Source: Membranipora membranacea | Lineage: Eukaryota; Bryozoa; Gymnolaemata; Cheilostomatida; Membraniporidae | Direction of reading: 5' to 3' | NCBI GenBank assembly: GCA_914767715.1 | Contig: OU612066.1 | Coordinates: 28,184,283 to 28,248,282 of the forward strand | DNA: 64,000 bases | In this document: in pieces, positions 21,601 through 34,585 of the stretch | Numbering within the stretch: the first letter of the stretch is position 1 | Layout of the letters: each line of letters opens with the position of its first letter | Notes under the pieces: generated by a model | Told to the model about the DNA's origin: nothing | The model's database searches: none | The model's input: only the letters and a program-made list of their open reading frames with translations | Translations under genes and position numbers: made by a program

Positions 21601-24600
21601 ACTTAGAACTACTGTAAGCAAAAATTTTTGTTTAACCTCCCCATGAACCTCATAGAGGGCACAACTAACATCGGCTCAAGAAATAAACACAGCAGGCCTG
21701 CACATGCATTTAAAGGAGTCGAGCTCTCTGACCTCCCGGCCACAATGCAACAAGTTTAGCACATTGAGTTTAGCTGCTTGATGAGTACAACTTGTGTATT
21801 TACCTTGAGTCCCTGGACTCTGTTTTCCAGATCGACCTTGAGCAGAGTTTCCTCCTCCAGCTGTTTGCGCGCTGACGCCAGCTGTCTCTCCAAATCATTG
21901 ATGTCTCCTCGAATTCTCTACAATACAAATAGGATACCTGTTACAAAACAAAGTTAGGGGAAAACTTCGTAAAAGGAGGCAGCAATTTGCAAATTCACAA
22001 TACTCATCTTAGTTAGGATGAGATGAATGCTTTATGAGATGGTGGATAACAACAATTGGTTTTATTGGCCGGTTTGGACAACAACAAACGATTCGCATTT
22101 TTGAGTGTTTTTGTCATTACCAGACTTGCTGACCAAGCTTTGTCTTTGCTTAGAGTAACTCATAGGACTTAGTAGTAGGTGTGTGGTAGACCACCAATTA
22201 TTACTACTATATCCCTCATAATCCCCAGTATAATCACTGTATAATCACCGTATAAGATTCAGATTTGATTCAATTCATCAAAGGGATTATTCACAAGTTC
22301 TTGCTCGTAGTGTAGTGGCCAGTCGGTATAATCATCCATAGTTATCGTGATAACCGCCATTAAAATTGGTGATAGTAGGCGGCCAGATCTGAGATAAACA
22401 GACTGGCGTATTCTTAGAAAATGATAAAGCCAATATCTCAAAAAAAAAGAGAAAAGTTTTCTCTAAATCCAGATTGTTGGAATTAAACTCTGTTGCAAAA
22501 ACATTGCGAAGTATGGCTGCTGAGAGTTTGTTTTAGGTATTGGAGCTTATTACATAGCATATTGATGTTTACTGTGAAGTTGTTGTAACTTGACTCACTG
22601 AACAAGCATAGGACGACTCATAGCTTGTCAAGCAAAGCTAGGTATTGACCACAGCCCCAAGAAAAGCCAATCAATTAACACCAGGTGCTATTGAAATGCT
22701 GACCGTTGGGTAGCAGGCCCAAGATAGGTGCAATGAAATGGTGACAAAACAAGCATACGTTAGCCAATACAGCAAAAGTGATTTGTTAATCAATACTAGC
22801 TGAGAATCGGTAAGAAAAACAGCCAACCATGGAAATTTGGCCATTGATTACCGGCAAAACAATGTGGCGCTATTGAATTTAAACTCCGACTGATGTTCAG
22901 CCATTCGTGAAATAAGATAATGACACAAAGGTCTATAGTGAAAAGAAATCGCTCAGGTAATGAATGTATTGTACTTGCAGCCAAAGCCCAGAGGAATTTC
23001 TTTCACGCACATCTCTGAATAGCCCTAATAAAGTCACAACACTGCAAGACAATAATTTACTAGAAAATTGATCTAATCAGCATTGTAGTGGTTGTTGTAG
23101 GTTGTAAGATGGGGGTTGGCAAAAGTTTGGAATGGACGGAAATTAAAAGTGATGACCCACAGGTAGCACCGATACCTAGCTAAGCTAATCAAAACAGGCA
23201 AACCTTAATTCAGGTCATTCATCGAGGGCAGCAATTGTGCTCAATGAAAACATGTGTGGCAGTACTACACTATTCACTCTACATCGAATTGTGGCGGCTA
23301 ACCGGCGTTTTCTAAAGATGCGCTAACTAGTGGTATCAAATTCTAAAGTTACCGCCCAAATATACTATGTCCGTGAGCAAATTATCGTAATTACAGGGTC
23401 ACAAATCTAATGCTCACTCATAAATATTGGGACCCTAAGAACCAACCATGTAATTTTCAAATTTGTGTGACTGACCACTACAGTTCACTGCCAACAGATG
23501 AAATCTTGGTCATACCCAGTCAGACTGAAAACTATCGGTACAACTACGCATAAGCATAATCGGCCCCATTAACGAACCACAGCTCAGTCTGAGCTTCAAG
23601 GCGACTGTCTTGTGAGCAGAATAATTTGGCTGCAGATTTACCTAACCCGTCCCTCATTATATCAGAGAAATGTTGTACTATGAAATGACTAGAGACAATT
23701 TTTTTCAATCTCTAAAAGTGCCGTTAATTGTTAGCAGTATAGGGATGGCGGAATGACATGCATGCCATACTTACTCCATATTCACTCTGCCATCTGTCCT
23801 TCTCGCTGGTCGCTGCCGCTAGTTTACCCTCAAGGTCGGCGATAAGTGCTTCTAAGCCAGCAAACTTCTTCAACAGCGCTGTCAGCTCCCTATCCTTCTT
23901 ATTATACCTACAACACCAGGACAACTCACATGAAAAGATGGACAAGTTTCTCTACAACATCCCAAGTAAAGGCTGTCAACACAATAAGGCTTCGCACAAC
24001 CCAACACTGCATGACTTAATTCTGTAAAAAATTCCACTTAGAGCCCCCTACATCACAGTCTTTATACAGGTCACACATCATAGTAGGAGAAGTCATTGTT
24101 GGCGCCAAGTTATGTCCTCCCTTTTTTATACAAGATAATACTATAATCCACGATGACACCCTAGTAGATTGTGGTCTATAAGCTTCAACTATCAGGGTCA
24201 CCAGGTTTGCTCACCAGGTTAACCGTCTCCCCTGCTCTATGATACTTTGTAACCACAAAATAATCAAATCGTGAGGTAATATTGCAAATACCTGAGCAGT
24301 TCACCAGCTAATGTCTGCAAGTATTGAATAACTTCGCAGAGTAAGGATATCTTTACTTTGTGAACTTATACATGGCTGGGAGTTGTAGTAGCGTTACTGA
24401 CCACCAGCATTTATTTTTAAACCATGGTTATTTCAAATAGCACAGGTCAGTTTATTGCACCCGGTTGTGTGGTTAGGAAAATAGGGCAGTTGTAAAATTC
24501 TTCAGATCATTGATTGCCCCTTGACTGACGTAGTAATGTTTGAATACAGTGTCAGAATTGCTGATAAGCCGATTACAGCACTGATGTTAAGATCTTATGA

Positions 24601-26869
24601 ATGAGCCCTAAGATAAATCTTGTTAGGAGTACCAGCGAACCAATGACCAAAGGCAAGAATGGTGCAGTTACTTGAACTGCCCACGTGATGCTACACAAGT
24701 TCTTATTTCGCTTGTCCAAACATGGTAATCCTAGAGAACACACAGTGTGAATCAGAAAGCCACAGAGTTGAGTACATTCCTTGAATATTAAAAATCAACA
24801 ACAATATATTTATTCGGCCAGCTTGATACAGTCGTGCCTTCCTAGTTCTCATATTTGCTGTGGGCAAACGTTATGCCTGCCACGGCATTGATGGACAACA
24901 AATATTTTTCTGGGTGGCGGTTTCGGTTTCAACAAATATTTTTCTGGGTGGAGCTCCGGTTTAACACATAAAAAAAAGATAAATACATCTACAATGAAAG
25001 ATAACCCAACAATCGCCTGTAGATAGAAACATTGCAACCTAAACCGTCCATTCCACTCGAGGTGTGGCCCAATTTATAAAAATAACAGTGTGTAATTAGG
25101 CCTATACTCACAGGTCAAATACAATACAAGTTATTTCATTGATATGCACTAGGCATCTGCTGTATTGTATTACTACAGCAGTACTACAGGAGTTAGGAAG
25201 GATATCTGGCCACAATAATGTAGTGAATAATATATGCAACAGTTTCCAGTCAGCGATCAATCTTGACAGCAACAGCTACTTATCTCATCTAACTTATTTA
25301 CAGCACTATACAAAAAATAAAGTTCTAGTGGGAGTAAATTACACTTGGTGCTTTGATTTATTATCCATAAATACAACAAAGATCTAACAGTTACGAATTG
25401 TGATATTTTGTGGAAGCGAGCCTTTCTTGCAATGCTAGCCAAAGATTCACGCGCAGGACTTTGCGGAACCAAAATCATAAACTCTGATGATAGTAGGCCA
25501 CTAGCTCAAAAAATTTTTGTGATTCCCATCGAGTGTGCCAACACTTCTCAACTTATCAAATTTTAACAAAAAGCCGTTCACACACATTTCTTCAAAATTC
25601 CATTCATTTTTCTAACAGCTCATGATTAATCAGGTGACATGTGAAAGAGCTAGCCAGATAAAATATGACATTTGAATTTTCACACGCTTCGTTAAGTGGG
25701 CGGAAAAAGCAACTCACCATATCAGTGATTTATTACAAAGAAATCTACCTCCAATCTCACATACTAAGAAATCAGTCTCACAAACAAAGTAGTTCTAATA
25801 CTATGCCTCGCTCCAGAGGCCTGCCACGAGACTAAAATCGCTTTGAGGCATAAATGTTCAAGACTGACTGATGACTGACATTGGGTTAGTCTGATCTTAG
25901 GTCATAATAATATCTCCATTCATAACAAGTATCAGCCTACATCGAAAATCACTTGTCTACAAAGGCCTGCATATAATTTTTGGGATCACTGCTTGATAAA
26001 GCACTCAGAAAATTTTACTTCTTGTTATTGAATGATAATTGGAATCATGTAATCTTCATCATAATGATGTGAATATACTACTACCTGAAACTCAATATTT
26101 GTGTTTAGTTAATTTGTCGAGAAGTTAGACCTATTTTACCTATATAGAGGTAGAGAATTGGACTTATTCGAGTTGTGCGCAATCACATGATATATCACAG
26201 CTATGAACAAGATGAAGCAGTTCAGTGGTTTTAACTTTATCGTTGTACATTAACCATACCATTTATAGCCTAGTGGTCGTGAAAAGGTTGATAGAGCCAA
26301 CAATAGGTGATTACAATGAGCCTATGGCCATGGGGCGTACACTTTCTGACTAAATAAGCCAGCCCGCCATCATTGGTTGATCATGCAAGGGCTTTCCATG
26401 GGCCTTTGATAGAGATCAAGAAGATTTGTATATGTCATTCAACGCACATACATCAATGAAGTTGAACATCATAATGAAACGGTTACACTTACTTTCGCAT
26501 CCATTCTTCGGCCTCTGATTTGTATGTACCAACACTCACAGACAGTTTGGCATTCTCCTTCGCAGTCTCGTCAACAAGTTTCCGCGCTGCAGCAAGCTCT
26601 CTTTCATAGAGCGACTTGACATTATCCACCTCTCGTCTGCTGGTTTCCTCAAAAGTGGTAATCTGTAGAGTGAGCTTCTCATTATCACTTTCAAGTGACC
26701 TGATGTGATCAATGTAGGCAGCTAATCTATCATTCAGGGTGGTGAGTGCATCCTTCTCTTGCAATCTGGTGATTCTTGAAGGAGATGATGACCTGGATCC
26801 ACTGGCAGAGCCTGAGCTAGATGTAAAGCTGCGAGATGTCACAGTCTTCTTTACTTGCCTTGTAGCCAT
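15635..26869 (-). CDS. Nuclear lamin (B-type-like), complete, 11 exons, CaaX
   Basis: Intermediate-filament protein of the nuclear lamina. Exons in transcript order: 26869-26493, 23907-23775, 21917-21804, 21003-20797, 20357-20232, 19047-18827, 18329-18113, 17627-17523, 16800-16681, 16126-16025 and 15685-15635. All phases agree and give 590 residues, close to vertebrate lamin B1. The head has SRSSSPSRITRLQ, with an SP site next to the rod where CDK1 phosphorylates lamins. Coil 1A is LQEKDALTTLNDRLAAYIDH; the rod ends SLDLEIAAYRKLLEGEEER. The tail has a nuclear localisation signal PKKRKR, an Ig-like lamin tail domain from VEVCEVDSEGKFIRVKNISN to the KGQRWVVADS strand, and a farnesylation box CSIM at the C terminus. 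The start ATG sits in the expected place before the head. It is divergent to GET4. Nuclear rather than cytoplasmic type is clear from the NLS plus CaaX. Confidence 0.96.
16141..16282 (-). mobile_element. tRNA-derived SINE, copy 2
   Basis: On the minus strand it reads GAGCAATTGGTTAGAGCC, then GCAGGAGTCGTGGGCCCAAG, then AGCTTTCACGATTGAG. This matches the head and body order of the copy at 9172. It lies in the lamin intron between exons 9 and 10. The body end is not defined. Confidence 0.65.
17440..17495 (-). mobile_element. Truncated hAT-like MITE fragment
   Basis: On the minus strand this reads CTGGCCTGTAGTTCCAGGGA and ends near GTGGCCTAAAAATA. It matches the first 60-70 bp of the 10466 element, with an internal deletion. 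It lacks the second terminus. Confidence 0.6.
17775..17901 (+). repeat. 43 bp tandem repeat, about three copies
   Basis: Nearly identical units of 43 bp (TGTGTGGTCTCAGGTTATGT at the start of each). It is in the lamin intron between exons 7 and 8, about 150 bp from the exon 8 acceptor. Confidence 0.9.
18621..18820 (+). repeat. 23 bp minisatellite abutting a splice donor
   Basis: Eight full units and one partial unit of CACTTAGACTACACCTGTCT plus GAG. The partial ninth unit ends at 18820, and the lamin exon 6 donor (GTAAGT on the minus strand) occupies 18821-18826. The array therefore begins at the first intron bases. Confidence 0.92.
21010..21080. repeat. AT-rich simple repeat
   Basis: Degenerate AATAATATATAAGTA-like units just inside the lamin intron before exon 4. 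No gene content. Confidence 0.5.
23908..26492 (-). other. Lamin intron 1, 2.6 kb
   Basis: The largest lamin intron. No exon was recognised inside on either strand. It contains a small direct repeat AACAAATATTTTTCTGGGTG (24898 and 24931). First introns often carry regulatory DNA, but none can be named here. Confidence 0.5.
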
Positions 26870-27174
26870 TTTAAAAATTTTCTCAACAATTTGTTACAAA
26901 CCGGTCTTTTCACTTTAGGTCAGCAAGCACCTGTTTGTTATAAAGTCTCAGATCCAAAGTTATTCTCACAGAAAGGTCGTTTAGTCGATGAATACCCGAA
27001 TTTTACTGAATTGAGATTTTGAACTATATGTTTAGTTCCCCTTTCAATCTGGCCAATCATAAGTTATATCCTTAGACCTAAAGTGATATTTCACTAATAT
27101 CGGATAACAAATTAGTGTACTTTCTGAATAGAAACAATTCCATAATGTTTCTATAGTCAGTCTATTTTTTCAAC
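26870..27174. promoter_or_regulatory. Bidirectional promoter region, lamin/GET4
   Basis: Only 305 bp separate the lamin ATG (minus) and the GET4 ATG (plus), so both 5' UTRs and the core promoter must share it unless untranslated exons lie elsewhere. A CCAAT box is at 27053-27057. No TATA box at a convincing distance was identified. Shared control is inferred from geometry. Confidence 0.65.
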
Positions 27175-30100
27175 ATGGAAGCCCCTACAACACAGAGTTC
27201 TCAATCTAGAGGAGTCGCAAGAATACTTGGTAAATTGGACACTAATTTAGAGGAAGGTAACTTTTATGAGGCGCACCAGAACTATAAAACACTCTGCTAC
27301 AGGTATGTCATTGTATGTCATATACTTTCCCTCCCATTGCTGGTTGAAATGAATGCTGAATGTTGATTGAATCAAAATTACAATTTCTATGAATAATAAA
27401 GAAATCATCATCATCTAAGTCTGGCCAAGGAGTTCTAACTCCTTGGTCCGACAACAGCAGACATTTTAATTCTAATAATTGTAAAGCAAAATCTCCCATC
27501 CCTCTCAACTTTGCACTACAAGTTGTGTTGCATAACTGCACTAGAGAATGGGACCTGCTGTAGTTGTAGACCTCCTTGTTGGTCTTATTATTATCACTCA
27601 CTGTGACCTGTCACTCTAGTCTTTTTTTAACTTCATTGTTCAAACAAGGAGTTCCTAGGTTCAAACCTGTCCCTGTATTAGACTAGATAGAGTCTTCTTC
27701 TTGTCATTCATTCATTGTCAGTTGTCTGTCTGTAGCACTCTACAAGTATAAGATTTCACAAAAGAAACTTATGTGTTTGATACATTCCTATGTATGGGTA
27801 GTGCTCACAAGTTGACAATAATTACTGCAATGTTAAACTCTTCCAAATTCCAGTGTCAACTAAGACAATTTTTTCCTCTTTCCTAGACTCTCTAACCAGA
27901 AAAAATATGCCGATGCGATCAATATCTTACATACTGGAGCATGTAAACTGCTCCAGAAGCAGCAAGTAAGTCATGAGACATTTCTGATGCAGGATTTTAG
28001 CCCAATATTTTGTTAAAGATTGCATCCTACTCCAACCGGTATGACAGTGAGACTCCGATCATCCTGTTATCAAATTGTCTCAAAATGTATTTTTGGCTTT
28101 GTGAAATTGCTAAGCGAAATGCTAGAGACACCAGTTTATTGACTATATATCTAAACAAAACTGAAAAAAACGAAAAGAATTAATTATATAAATCTGTGAT
28201 AACATTGTGTAACACCTTTGTAGATTGAGAGCGGAGCTGATCTTGCCATGACTTTGTTAGACGTCCTTCTTAAAATAGACTCAGAACAGAGATTGCAGTT
28301 TGTGGATAAGCTGAGCTCGATACATGCACTGATGCCCCCTGATTCATTAGAGAGACATCACTTTGTTTCTAAGTCTATCAAATGTACGAAATCTGAAAAC
28401 AATACAGCTGGTGCTCCGGATTTCCACAAGGCTCTCGCACAAACTTTATGGAAAGGTTAGATGCTTAACATAGTATACCTATATATGCCACAATTATTGT
28501 TGGTTGATAATGATAATGACTTTATTTTCCACCGTAAGAAATGTTGAAAGACGTTTATATAATACTCTTTAAAAATGTTCTCACATAAAATTCATCACAA
28601 CAGTTACCATATTGGCTATATGAAGTTTTGAACTGGTACACAGACCTCTTTATTTATGACCAAAAAACCTAGTACACACCTCCATGTACCCAGTGTTCTC
28701 TATATTTACCAAATTAAACCGTTGGTGGCACCAGGCAGTTTGGGACAGTCGGTTATTTCATCAACTCCCGGATGGCACCGAAATATCCTGACTAGATAAT
28801 GTTTATTTGGGAGTAGTGCCCTCTTTGAAAAAAAGGAAAAGTAACTTGTAATAGAACTCGATAGGGATCGAAAACATGGACATATCTGTATTTTATTACG
28901 TTTACTGTTTAATCAGCTGTTTGGTAACTGCAGCAAATCTGGATGATATCAGGAATTAAAGTACTTTCAACAAAGGAAGTTTTCAATTTTACTATAATGC
29001 TTTCATGCTAACTTGAAGATCAGTGGATTTTACTGTAATATAACTTGTGATTTTGTAACAGTATTTAGTCTTTCCTTCATTGAGCATAAATGTGATATAG
29101 TTATACTTAAATTACTTACCCAACATCATCATCAATTTTGTGACAGAAAAGAGACATGCTGAAGCTCGATATCACTTTCTATACTGCTCTGATGGTGAGA
29201 GCTGTGGTAGATTTCTAATAGAATATCACCACAACTGTGGGGGCAGTGATGTGGAGATTGATCTCTTTATAGCTCAGATGGTTCTACAGTAAGTTATAGT
29301 TGCTGTTGTGTCATTCAAGCTGAATACATACCTAGAAGGCCTTAGAGACTTGCCCAATTCATGATATGGCCTATGGGTAGAATGCTTTTCATTCCACTTG
29401 TTGGACATTCCCCACTTAGTACCATTATGCTCATGTGCAACCAATCATTCTAGGTTGGTTCTTTGCAAACTGTTGGTTTGAGTTCTCTAAGGCTAGAGTC
29501 CAAACTAGCCCTTCCGGGAGGGTTGGGAGGGAAACAGAGGTGAATGTAAGATAGAAACCAAACTCAAACAGTGGCCAGTTGTGTTTTCTCACTGGTCTTG
29601 TTGTTTCCATTAGTTCCAAACTATCCGTTGAGTCATTAAAATTGTAATATTGGACACCTTAGAGACAACTCAGGATTCAGGGCATTGCGGGCAACTAGGA
29701 AGTTGCCTCCTCTGGTGCTGAGTGGTGTAACTAGATATTTAAAGAGTTTTCTTCCAGATGTCCATGTCAATAGACACTATTGGATTGACATAGATTATGA
29801 TGTAATTCCATGTATTAATTTCCTCTCATCATCACAAGTTATTAAATTGGTAAAGGCTGTTGCCTTATATAATAATTTATTTTATTATTAATGTAAATTG
29901 CTTCAATTACAGAAATTAACTATATTAATTAGAAAATCTATCTCAAAATGATTTTCTGATAATCATCAATAATTACTTCTGAAAACAAGTTTCAATAATT
30001 ACTACAGTGGTCAACATCCTTAAGTTTTCTTGTAATATCTGCTAGTTATGCGCTGTTGCGATTACCGTGAAAATACATCTGCGCTCGATTGTAAATGTAT

Positions 30101-31684
30101 GAGTGATGAGAATTTTGTGGTGTCAAAGAGGTGCGACCAAAATAGCAACATTCACTATGGGTAACATGATCAAATGAAGATTAGTACAAAATAAATGGTT
30201 CTTTTTCATTGCGTCTATTAAATTTCAAATTTAATTAATTGTTTGATTTTGTGTTTTTAGATATTTATGTTTGAAAAATATAACAGCGGCCAGCGTGACG
30301 TTCTATGCATATGTAAACAATCATCCCGACGTGGCAAAGGGGAAACCTTTTCTCCTTCCGCTGCTCAACTTTCTCTGGTTTCTATTATCTGCTGTCAAAG
30401 AGTAAGTCGGCACACTGATCACGTGATATACTATTGCATGTATATCTCTGATCGATAGAGAGTAGTAGAGAGTGAATTAATTCACTTAGTAGGAGTACCA
30501 TCACAAGGAATTTGGTGTGACAACCCTAGGTCAATTTCATTTATTAGGAGTGGGTACTATATTGACTCTAACGATCAGAGATACGCATGGTAATAGTGTA
30601 ATCTCGAAATCAGTGTGGTAAGTCGGTACAAAACTGAGATATGAGGTAATTTTAGATGATGCTGCTCGGTAAAGTTTGAGAAAATCTCATTATTTTTTCT
30701 CTCTGTTTTATAGCTAGCATAATTATTGAATGTATCAGGCTTCTGATTAATGGAATATTGAAAGGCTTCTAAATTTAGTTGGGAAGCAGAAACATTTACA
30801 TATATTATAGAAAGTCAAATTAGATATGTCTGCTCCCTGAGCCAACAAGTCCAAATTAGATGTTAGCTACTTGTCATGCTACCTGTCATTTTATCTCCCT
30901 ATTGGATTCCAAGATCCTGTCAAGAGACTTAAAATGTTTGTTTGTTATTGCAGAGGAAAGATAGCAGTGTTTTCTGTTTTATGTGAGAAGTACCAGCCTA
31001 CCTTGTCACGCGACCCGGTGTATAATACATATCTAGATAAAATAGGACAAAACTTCTTTGGAGTACCTGCACCACCTAAACAAGGAGGATTTCTAGGTAG
31101 GTCTGCCTCCTCGGATAATGACTCTTTGCCTTATAGTACTTATATATAGTATAGTATTTGTACTGTGTAATATGTACTGTGACCGCTGAACCTCTGTTTA
31201 GTGCTTGCCGTAGCCTTAATAATACATTTATTATAAATATTATATTATATTAATAAATTTATTATTAAGTATATGGTGCTTACCTAAGACTTGCAACTTG
31301 CAAAAATGATTAATAGTAGTAACTGGGCATGCGCAATAATATAGAAAAAGCAAAACAATGAATGGCTGTAACAGGATCAGTTATTATATTATATATATAT
31401 ATATATAATTTGACACATTTTCGTACAATTAATAATAAATTGCCATGATTGTTATACCTCTGTTTCTCACACAAATGAAACTTACGCAGTCATTGTATAT
31501 TATGAAGTCGTGTCATATGTGGATTATGAGTGGTTTTTCAGTTTTATTAATTTTATCTTTAGGCGGAATTCTGGGAAGCTTGCTATCAGGACTGAATGAT
31601 GATGACGAAGACAGTCCTGCACCACCACAATCAAATCAGCCATCGACGTCGACTAGGGCATTCGAAACAAGCGACCTCGATTAA
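27175..31684 (+). CDS. GET4: GET4 (TRC35), tail-anchored protein targeting factor
   Basis: Cytosolic alpha-helical repeat protein that, with UBL4A and BAG6, hands tail-anchored membrane proteins to the GET3 ATPase for insertion into the ER. Exons: 27175-27302, 27887-27965, 28224-28455, 29147-29288, 30261-30401, 30954-31096 and 31563-31684. All borders are GT/AG and phases agree, giving 328 residues (human GET4 is 327). Conserved stretches include [87 protein letters not shown] and IGQNFFGVP. The C terminus is GILGSLLSG followed by an acidic, Pro/Ser-rich tail, as in the family. The start is the only in-frame ATG before the first conserved block. AATAAA follows at 31704. Confidence 0.96.
30445..30581 (+). 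mobile_element. MITE with TA duplication, copy 1
   Basis: A 137 bp element with inverted ends TCTCTGATCGATAGAG and CTCTAACGATCAGAGA, flanked by TA on both sides. It lies in GET4 intron 5. A second copy in opposite orientation is at 37949-38090. The TA duplication suggests a Tc1/mariner-like source. Confidence 0.7.
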
Positions 31685-31703
31685 ACTCTATATATCTCTC
31701 CGC

Positions 31704-31709
31704 AATAAA
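31704..31709 (+). terminator. GET4 polyadenylation signal
   Basis: AATAAA 20 bases after the GET4 stop codon. Confidence 0.55.
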
Positions 31710-34549
31710 CTATTGTACATTAAATATTGGAAGTTAATTTGTTGTATTCTGTCAATTTTGAACTAGAAATTGCTTGCTTGAACTTACGGACTATTTTTGA
31801 TATATTGCAGATATGTATTTCTTGCTAACTAGTATGCTACCTAATGTAACTGCAATTGATAATAATTATTGTGACCTCCAAAATGTAGTTTTGTCATGTA
31901 AAGATTTGTTTCGATCTGTGAGGATTACCAGGGACTACTCTATTTTCCTATTAAATTTGCCCTTTTTTTTAACCTCCTGAGTATTGGATGAAAAGTCAAT
32001 TTTGTTCTATCTTTGCAAGATTGCTGTACTAAGCATTTCACTTAAAATGTTGTTAAAATGTGGAAATATATATCAGTCAATGCAGCAGCTACTGTTGCTC
32101 TGCCATTTTTGAGGCCGATGGACATAAGAAATTATGAAAACCTCTCCCAAACTTGTCTTGTATCTTATAGTACCATTATTAGTATCATGAACAATAAACC
32201 ACTGTTCTGCTCGATGCAATATTCTCATTGGTTATTGTCGATGTTTGCCTGGACTGTTGAAGGTGTTGCTAAATGAATTAATACCGTGGCCTGGCTTTGC
32301 AAAGTATCTATGACCATTCCATCTCAGGGGGGGCAACGGCAAAATAAAAATACTACACCAATAACCAACACCAATAAACTTCGATGCTACCACAACACTC
32401 CACCAGTATATTATGCTGTTGATAATTTTATTTTTTCAGATTTTTCTTGAAAATCTAAAAAAAATCTAGTTAGCGTTTTGATACTTCGTTGTTGTTGTAC
32501 AGGAAGTTGATGGTAGCTGGTCAGACATGAGGTGTCATCTTAACCTCATTAATCATTGTTAGAAACTCATATCACACCTTTCTTAATTTATTATAAACAT
32601 CTTCAACCAGACCAATTCAGTGATGGCTGGGGGTCGGCTGCTAGTGGTTACAGTGGGTCCGAATGTCAGAGATGAGTAAGGGGAGAAGGTAAATTAGAAT
32701 GACCATGATAATATGTCGATTTTAAAGTAAACACATGTTAAATGTAATGTTTAAACATATTTTCATTTACATAGAATAGTATGTGAATTTTTGAAGCCTT
32801 TTTTGCTAATAGACAATTAGATAAAAAAATTTGATTCCCTGACCAGTAAATTTCTTTATGGTAAATCGAAAGTCCGACGGAGGCCCGACAGAGGTCCGGC
32901 GTAGGTGACTACCAAATTTAATTAGAATATGGGAAATCGAGCATCGCTACTACAACTGTTTGTGTGACACGCAGTCTGAGTTAAATTCATCTCCCCTTGT
33001 TTTCTCCTTCCCTGTCAAGAGCATCTGGCAGATGGTACACAAATTCAGTTTCACCTGTCTAATTTCCATTAATCATGAAATTTCTCTTGCAATTAAATAA
33101 CCTATGTAGTAGTCGCTATGGTAACCCAATCAGTGAGAAAGGTGTCAGATCTTCGTGGTCAGGCTACCTGTTTTATTTTGGCAGTATTTTCCGTGTGATT
33201 TGGTGAGAAAGTATACTCCGACACTGTCTACTGCCCGGGCAATAGACTAATCAATCTAAATTTGGTTAGATTGTAACACCTTTAGTAGGAAGGAACCTTC
33301 CGGCCACCATACTGAGTCACAAATTCAAACGTATAATATCATATATGTTTATGGTAATGAATTAATTCCCTTTTTTGTTTTGATAGAAACTTAGTGTTAT
33401 TTATACATAACACCTGGGTGGTCTTACTCAGCAGATTTAATAACTGCCAAGGCTAGCTATGCATACACATTTTCTTTGTATATTTGGTGTGCCAATCCAA
33501 TTGAAACTGAATTTCACTAAAACATAGCTTGTTTGATATGGTGCTGATGAAAATGACATGAATCCCATGCATGAACTGCTATCCATCCTAGAACCTTTCC
33601 AGATTTCTCATATTTTCATCATTCTAATTAGTTTTATTACAAAATCTGAAGTTTTCATTCAGGATTAATCCACAAATTGAAATCTATGGAAATAAATCTC
33701 ATAAGGCAAGGGTGTGTGAGCACACCAAGCTTTAGAAATCTTTTTATTATTCCTTGTGTTTGTGTCCAAATAAATTTTCGCATGCATAGATGAAATTGGT
33801 AGAAACCAGCAAAACCGCAGTCCACCCCAATCCCTCTTTGTCAACAGTATTATCAAATCAAAAAGTTATTAATTTCCCTTTAATATGTGACAATTGTTTC
33901 AATTAGCTAGTGAGAAAGTGTTTTAGTGCAATCTAGACGCCTCTGCAGGAAAGATACCCATATTGTCTTATTAGCCTACACCACCCACAACATACACTCG
34001 CACTGTACTCGATGGCCCAAACTTATAATTTCATATACCATTAAAAATCGGCTTAAAACTTAACCCTCAACAGTGCCGCTTTTTACACGCTTTTTTACAT
34101 GCTCCCCGGAGGATTACAGCTCAGAAGATATGCGTAGATCGTCCTCCCTTACAAGGCCAGGATAATTTGCGGAGGCCCTCCTTTGTCTCTGTCAAGGAGG
34201 AGAAAGGAACCTGCTTCCATCTCCGCTATTGGTATCAGTGAAGTATGTCAAATCTAAATAAAGCACTATACCAGGTTACAACTGTACCCTAGTCATGTGG
34301 CATCTTGCACCTGCATGCTTTATTTTGGAAGTCTCTAATTTTTTACATGTGGCTTTTGAGTTAATATTTCATTGTTCTAAAAATGATTCATGTACTTTTG
34401 TCTTTGCTTTCTAATTTTAGAGAATGGCACGACAGCCGGCAGAGATCTGAGTGGCAGAATGCTGACAAAGGCACAGACGCGATTACTGCTGTCAGGTTGA
34501 TTCCATGATTACTGCGGTTTTGATTCCATTTTTAACAGTGTCACTTGGT
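31710..34549. other. Intergenic, GET4 to coiled-coil gene A
   Basis: No gene recognised on either strand. Mostly AT-rich unique sequence. Confidence 0.5.
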
Positions 34550-34555
34550 TTTATT
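34550..34555 (-). terminator. Polyadenylation signal, coiled-coil gene A
   Basis: AATAAA on the minus strand about 30 bases after the stop codon at 34586-34588. Confidence 0.45.
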
Positions 34556-34585
34556 CAAACAGAAACCTATAAAAATTTAAATGTA

